Shown here in pieces: positions 31,204 through 32,656 of a stretch of 32,656 nucleotides of DNA (positions within the stretch are counted from its first letter, which is position 1; each line of letters begins with the position of its first letter). The DNA is from Chloroflexota bacterium. Its GTDB lineage: Bacteria; Chloroflexota; Anaerolineae; B4-G1; DUEL01. A program made the position numbers and the translations under genes. The stretch spans positions 47,850 through 80,505 of the forward strand of contig JADBJJ010000021.1 of assembly GCA_014874475.1 (NCBI GenBank). The letters are read 5' to 3'. The notes below the pieces were generated by a model. The model was not told where the DNA came from and ran no database searches. It saw only the letters and a program-made list of their open reading frames with translations.

Positions 31204-31249
31204 AACCGCAAAGGGCGCAAAGGAACTCTCTGGGGCGCTCTTTGCGGTT
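31204..31249. repeat. inverted repeat AACCGCAAAGGGCGC between ABC genes
   Basis: 15-bp arms with one mismatch (AACCGCAAAGGGCGC and GCGCTCTTTGCGGTT) around a 16-nt loop. The left arm continues as a second CGCAAAGGA unit, giving a nine-base periodicity like the ACGAAGNC element at 15990. It occupies the gap between the ATPase stop and the permease ribosome site. Confidence 0.65.
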
Positions 31250-31986
31250 CACAACGCCTCCATCCGTTCCCGAAGGGTCTGGGCTTCTCCCTCCCCGGTT
31301 CCGGCCAGGCGCGTCTCGTCTATGATGCGTCCGTCCTTCATAAAGAGAATGCGGTCGGCGTGGGCTGCGACGCGCGGGTCGTGGGTGACCAGCAGAATCG
31401 TCCGCCCCCACTCCGAGGAGATGCGGCGCAGGAGGGCCGCGATTTCATCGCCGGCGCGAGAATCCAGGTTGCCGGTGGGTTCATCGGCCAGGATGAGGTC
31501 GGGCTCGGAGACGAGCGCTCGGGCGATCGCCACCCGCTGCTGTTGGCCGCCGGAGAGTTGATCGGGCCGGTAGTGAAGCCGGTCGCCCATTCCCAGACGC
31601 TGGAGCCACTCTGCAGCGCGGCGGTGCGCCTCGGCGGGCTTCACCCCGTCCAGCAGGAGCGGCAGCGCGGCGTTCTCCAGCGCGGTCAGCACGGGGATGA
31701 GATTGTAGAACTGGAAGACAAAGCCGATGCGACGGCGGCGAAGTGCGGCCAGATCGTCGTCCCGCAGGGCGGTCAGGTCGCGGCCGTCCAGCAGGACGCG
31801 CCCCTCGGTGGGCCGGTCCAACCCGCCGACCAGGTGCAGAAGGGTGGACTTGCCGCAGCCACTGGGCCCCATCACGGCCAGAAACTCTCCCTGCTTTAGG
31901 GCCATATTCACGCGGTCCAGGGCGACAACGGCGGTCTCGCCACTGCCATAGATTTTGGTCAGGTTTTCGGTCTGGATCAGGGTCAT
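31249..31986 (-). CDS. LolD/MacB-type ABC transporter ATP-binding protein
   Basis: A 245-residue ATPase partner of the FtsX permease. Walker A G40-P-S-G-C-G-K-S-T48, Q-loop F-V-F-Q-F-Y-N-L-I-P, signature L-S-G-G-Q-Q-Q-R, Walker B L-I-L-A-D-E-P-T-G-N-L-D and switch H in V-T-H-D-P are all intact. The G-N-L-D ending and Q-F-Y-N-L are typical of the LolD/MacB/FtsE group. The start at 31986 has AAGGAG eight bases upstream. It follows padR by 32 nt. Confidence 0.95.
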   Translation of the reverse strand: MTLIQTENLTKIYGSGETAVVALDRVNMALKQGEFLAVMGPSGCGKSTLLHLVGGLDRPTEGRVLLDGRDLTALRDDDLAALRRRRIGFVFQFYNLIPVLTALENAALPLLLDGVKPAEAHRRAAEWLQRLGMGDRLHYRPDQLSGGQQQRVAIARALVSEPDLILADEPTGNLDSRAGDEIAALLRRISSEWGRTILLVTHDPRVAAHADRILFMKDGRIIDETRLAGTGEGEAQTLRERMEAL

Positions 31987-32018
31987 GGGTTGTCTCCTTG
32001 TGGGATGTGCAGCGTGAT

Positions 32019-32609
32019 TCACGTTTCGCGTTTCATTCTCGGGCGGCCCCGGGGTTTGGGCTCTGGCTGGGGGGCCGGTTGTTGCCGGATCTCCTCCAGC
32101 CGGGCCTCCACCATATCCAGCCAGCGCAGGTCGGCTTCCAGGTGCATGACCACTTTGTCCAGAAAGAGAACGTAGGCCAATTCGCTCTGAGGGTCGGCCT
32201 CCATCCGCTGGCGGGTGAAGCGATGTAGTTCCTGGTAGAGGGTGTTGCGCTGGACCTGGATCAGACGGTGCAGGTCGGTCCCCTCCACCAGCAGGCCGAT
32301 CATCAGTTTGATAAAGAACTCATCCCGGTGGTGGTCGCCGACAACGCCGGTGTGGAACCACTTCTGGAGGGCCTCTCTTCCGGGGGGGGTAAGGGCGTAG
32401 ATGCGCTTCTCCGGCCCGCCCTCTTTCTCCACACCGACCTCGGCGATGAGCCCGGCTTCGGCCAACCGCTCTAGGGTGGCGTAGACCTGGCCCGGCTTGA
32501 TCTCCCAGGTATCCCGCCCGCCGGCCAGTGCCTCAAAGGCCGCGCGCAGTTCATAGCCGTGGCGCGGTTGTTGGGCTAAAAGTCCCAGAAGGGCATATCG
32601 GACAGACAT
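32019..32609 (-). CDS. PadR family transcriptional regulator with AT-hook-like tail
   Basis: A 196-residue regulator, first gene of the operon with the ABC transporter, which it probably represses. Residues 1-80 are a PadR winged helix (Y-A-L-L-G-L-L, H-G-Y-E-L, G-Q-V-Y-A-T-L-E-R-L, K-R-I-Y-A-L-T-P-x-G). Residues 90-170 form the helical Vir_act_alpha_C dimerisation domain. The C-terminus from 172 is Pro-rich and ends in K-P-R-G-R-P-R-M-K-R, the core of an AT-hook that binds the DNA minor groove. PadR proteins often respond to toxic or envelope-active compounds. The start at 32609 lies 9 nt after a TAGACT -10 box, with no ribosome site. Confidence 0.92.
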   Translation of the reverse strand: MSVRYALLGLLAQQPRHGYELRAAFEALAGGRDTWEIKPGQVYATLERLAEAGLIAEVGVEKEGGPEKRIYALTPPGREALQKWFHTGVVGDHHRDEFFIKLMIGLLVEGTDLHRLIQVQRNTLYQELHRFTRQRMEADPQSELAYVLFLDKVVMHLEADLRWLDMVEARLEEIRQQPAPQPEPKPRGRPRMKRET

Positions 32610-32618
32610 AGAAAAATT

Positions 32619-32646
32619 AGTCTACAGGTGTTTAGGTTTGTGGAAA
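32619..32646 (-). promoter_or_regulatory. promoter candidate of the padR-ABC operon
   Basis: TTTCCA (32641-32646), 16 nt, TAGACT (32619-32624), four of six matches each. The start would be within about 3 nt of the ATG at 32609. A TGTAG direct repeat flanks the spacer, a possible regulator contact. Confidence 0.4.
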
Positions 32647-32656
32647 ATATACTACA

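Overview
This window looks like a chromosomal segment of a Chloroflexota bacterium, probably of the Anaerolineae lineage. The call rests on high GC, lipoproteins with Pro/Thr/Ser-rich linkers, a GT39-type membrane glycosyltransferase with a duplicated C-terminal beta-domain, a DUF166 protein, and short dispersed palindromes of a kind I recall from that phylum. It is inference; no rRNA or marker tree is available. I see no phage, transposase, plasmid or CRISPR signature. About 34 protein genes, one tRNA and several intergenic palindromes fill the window.

Layout. (1) 30-5033, minus strand: a secreted lipoprotein, a DUF166 protein, a short chimeric gene (start of an NADH-dehydrogenase-type flavoprotein joined to a PAS domain), a SAM methyltransferase, a MoaD-like beta-grasp protein without the terminal Gly-Gly, a hemerythrin HHE protein and a 2[4Fe-4S] ferredoxin. 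A Crp/Fnr regulator (5225-5914) diverges from the ferredoxin, and a TGAC-N4-GTCA palindrome lies between them at about -41.5 from a predicted ferredoxin-hemerythrin promoter. (2) 6072-9507, minus strand: a sulfur/cysteine operon in the order Rrf2 regulator, CysK, ThiF/MoeB-type E1 enzyme, CysE, and a cysteine-rich 69-residue protein. Next to it is a tRNA-Arg(CCG) with its own promoter and terminator. (3) 9843-13782, plus strand: penicillin-amidase family hydrolase, EEP-fold phosphodiesterase and Nudix hydrolase. (4) 13805-18970, minus strand: a PBP2a-like lipoprotein transpeptidase, RsmG and a membrane glycosyltransferase whose N-terminus derives from a dispersed repeat. (5) 19054-25056, plus strand: an amidase, a polar amino-acid ABC transporter (binding protein, permease, ATPase), an unknown membrane protein, and a membrane-anchored methyltransferase with a Trm112-like zinc ribbon. 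(6) 25064-28426, minus strand: metallophosphoesterase, thioesterase, histidine phosphatase, bacteriohemerythrin and GH1 glycosidase. (7) 28663-32609, minus strand: PadR regulator, LolD/MacB-type ATPase and a large FtsX permease.

How the genes fit together. The left third is dominated by redox and sulfur chemistry: iron-sulfur ferredoxin, two hemerythrin-fold proteins in the window, a PAS sensor, cysteine synthesis and E1-like sulfur activation. The Crp/Fnr and Rrf2 factors are the likely local regulators. The rest is mostly housekeeping transport, cell-wall and salvage functions. Several predicted promoters (9507, 18970, 32609) place the transcription start almost at the start codon, which suggests leaderless mRNAs.
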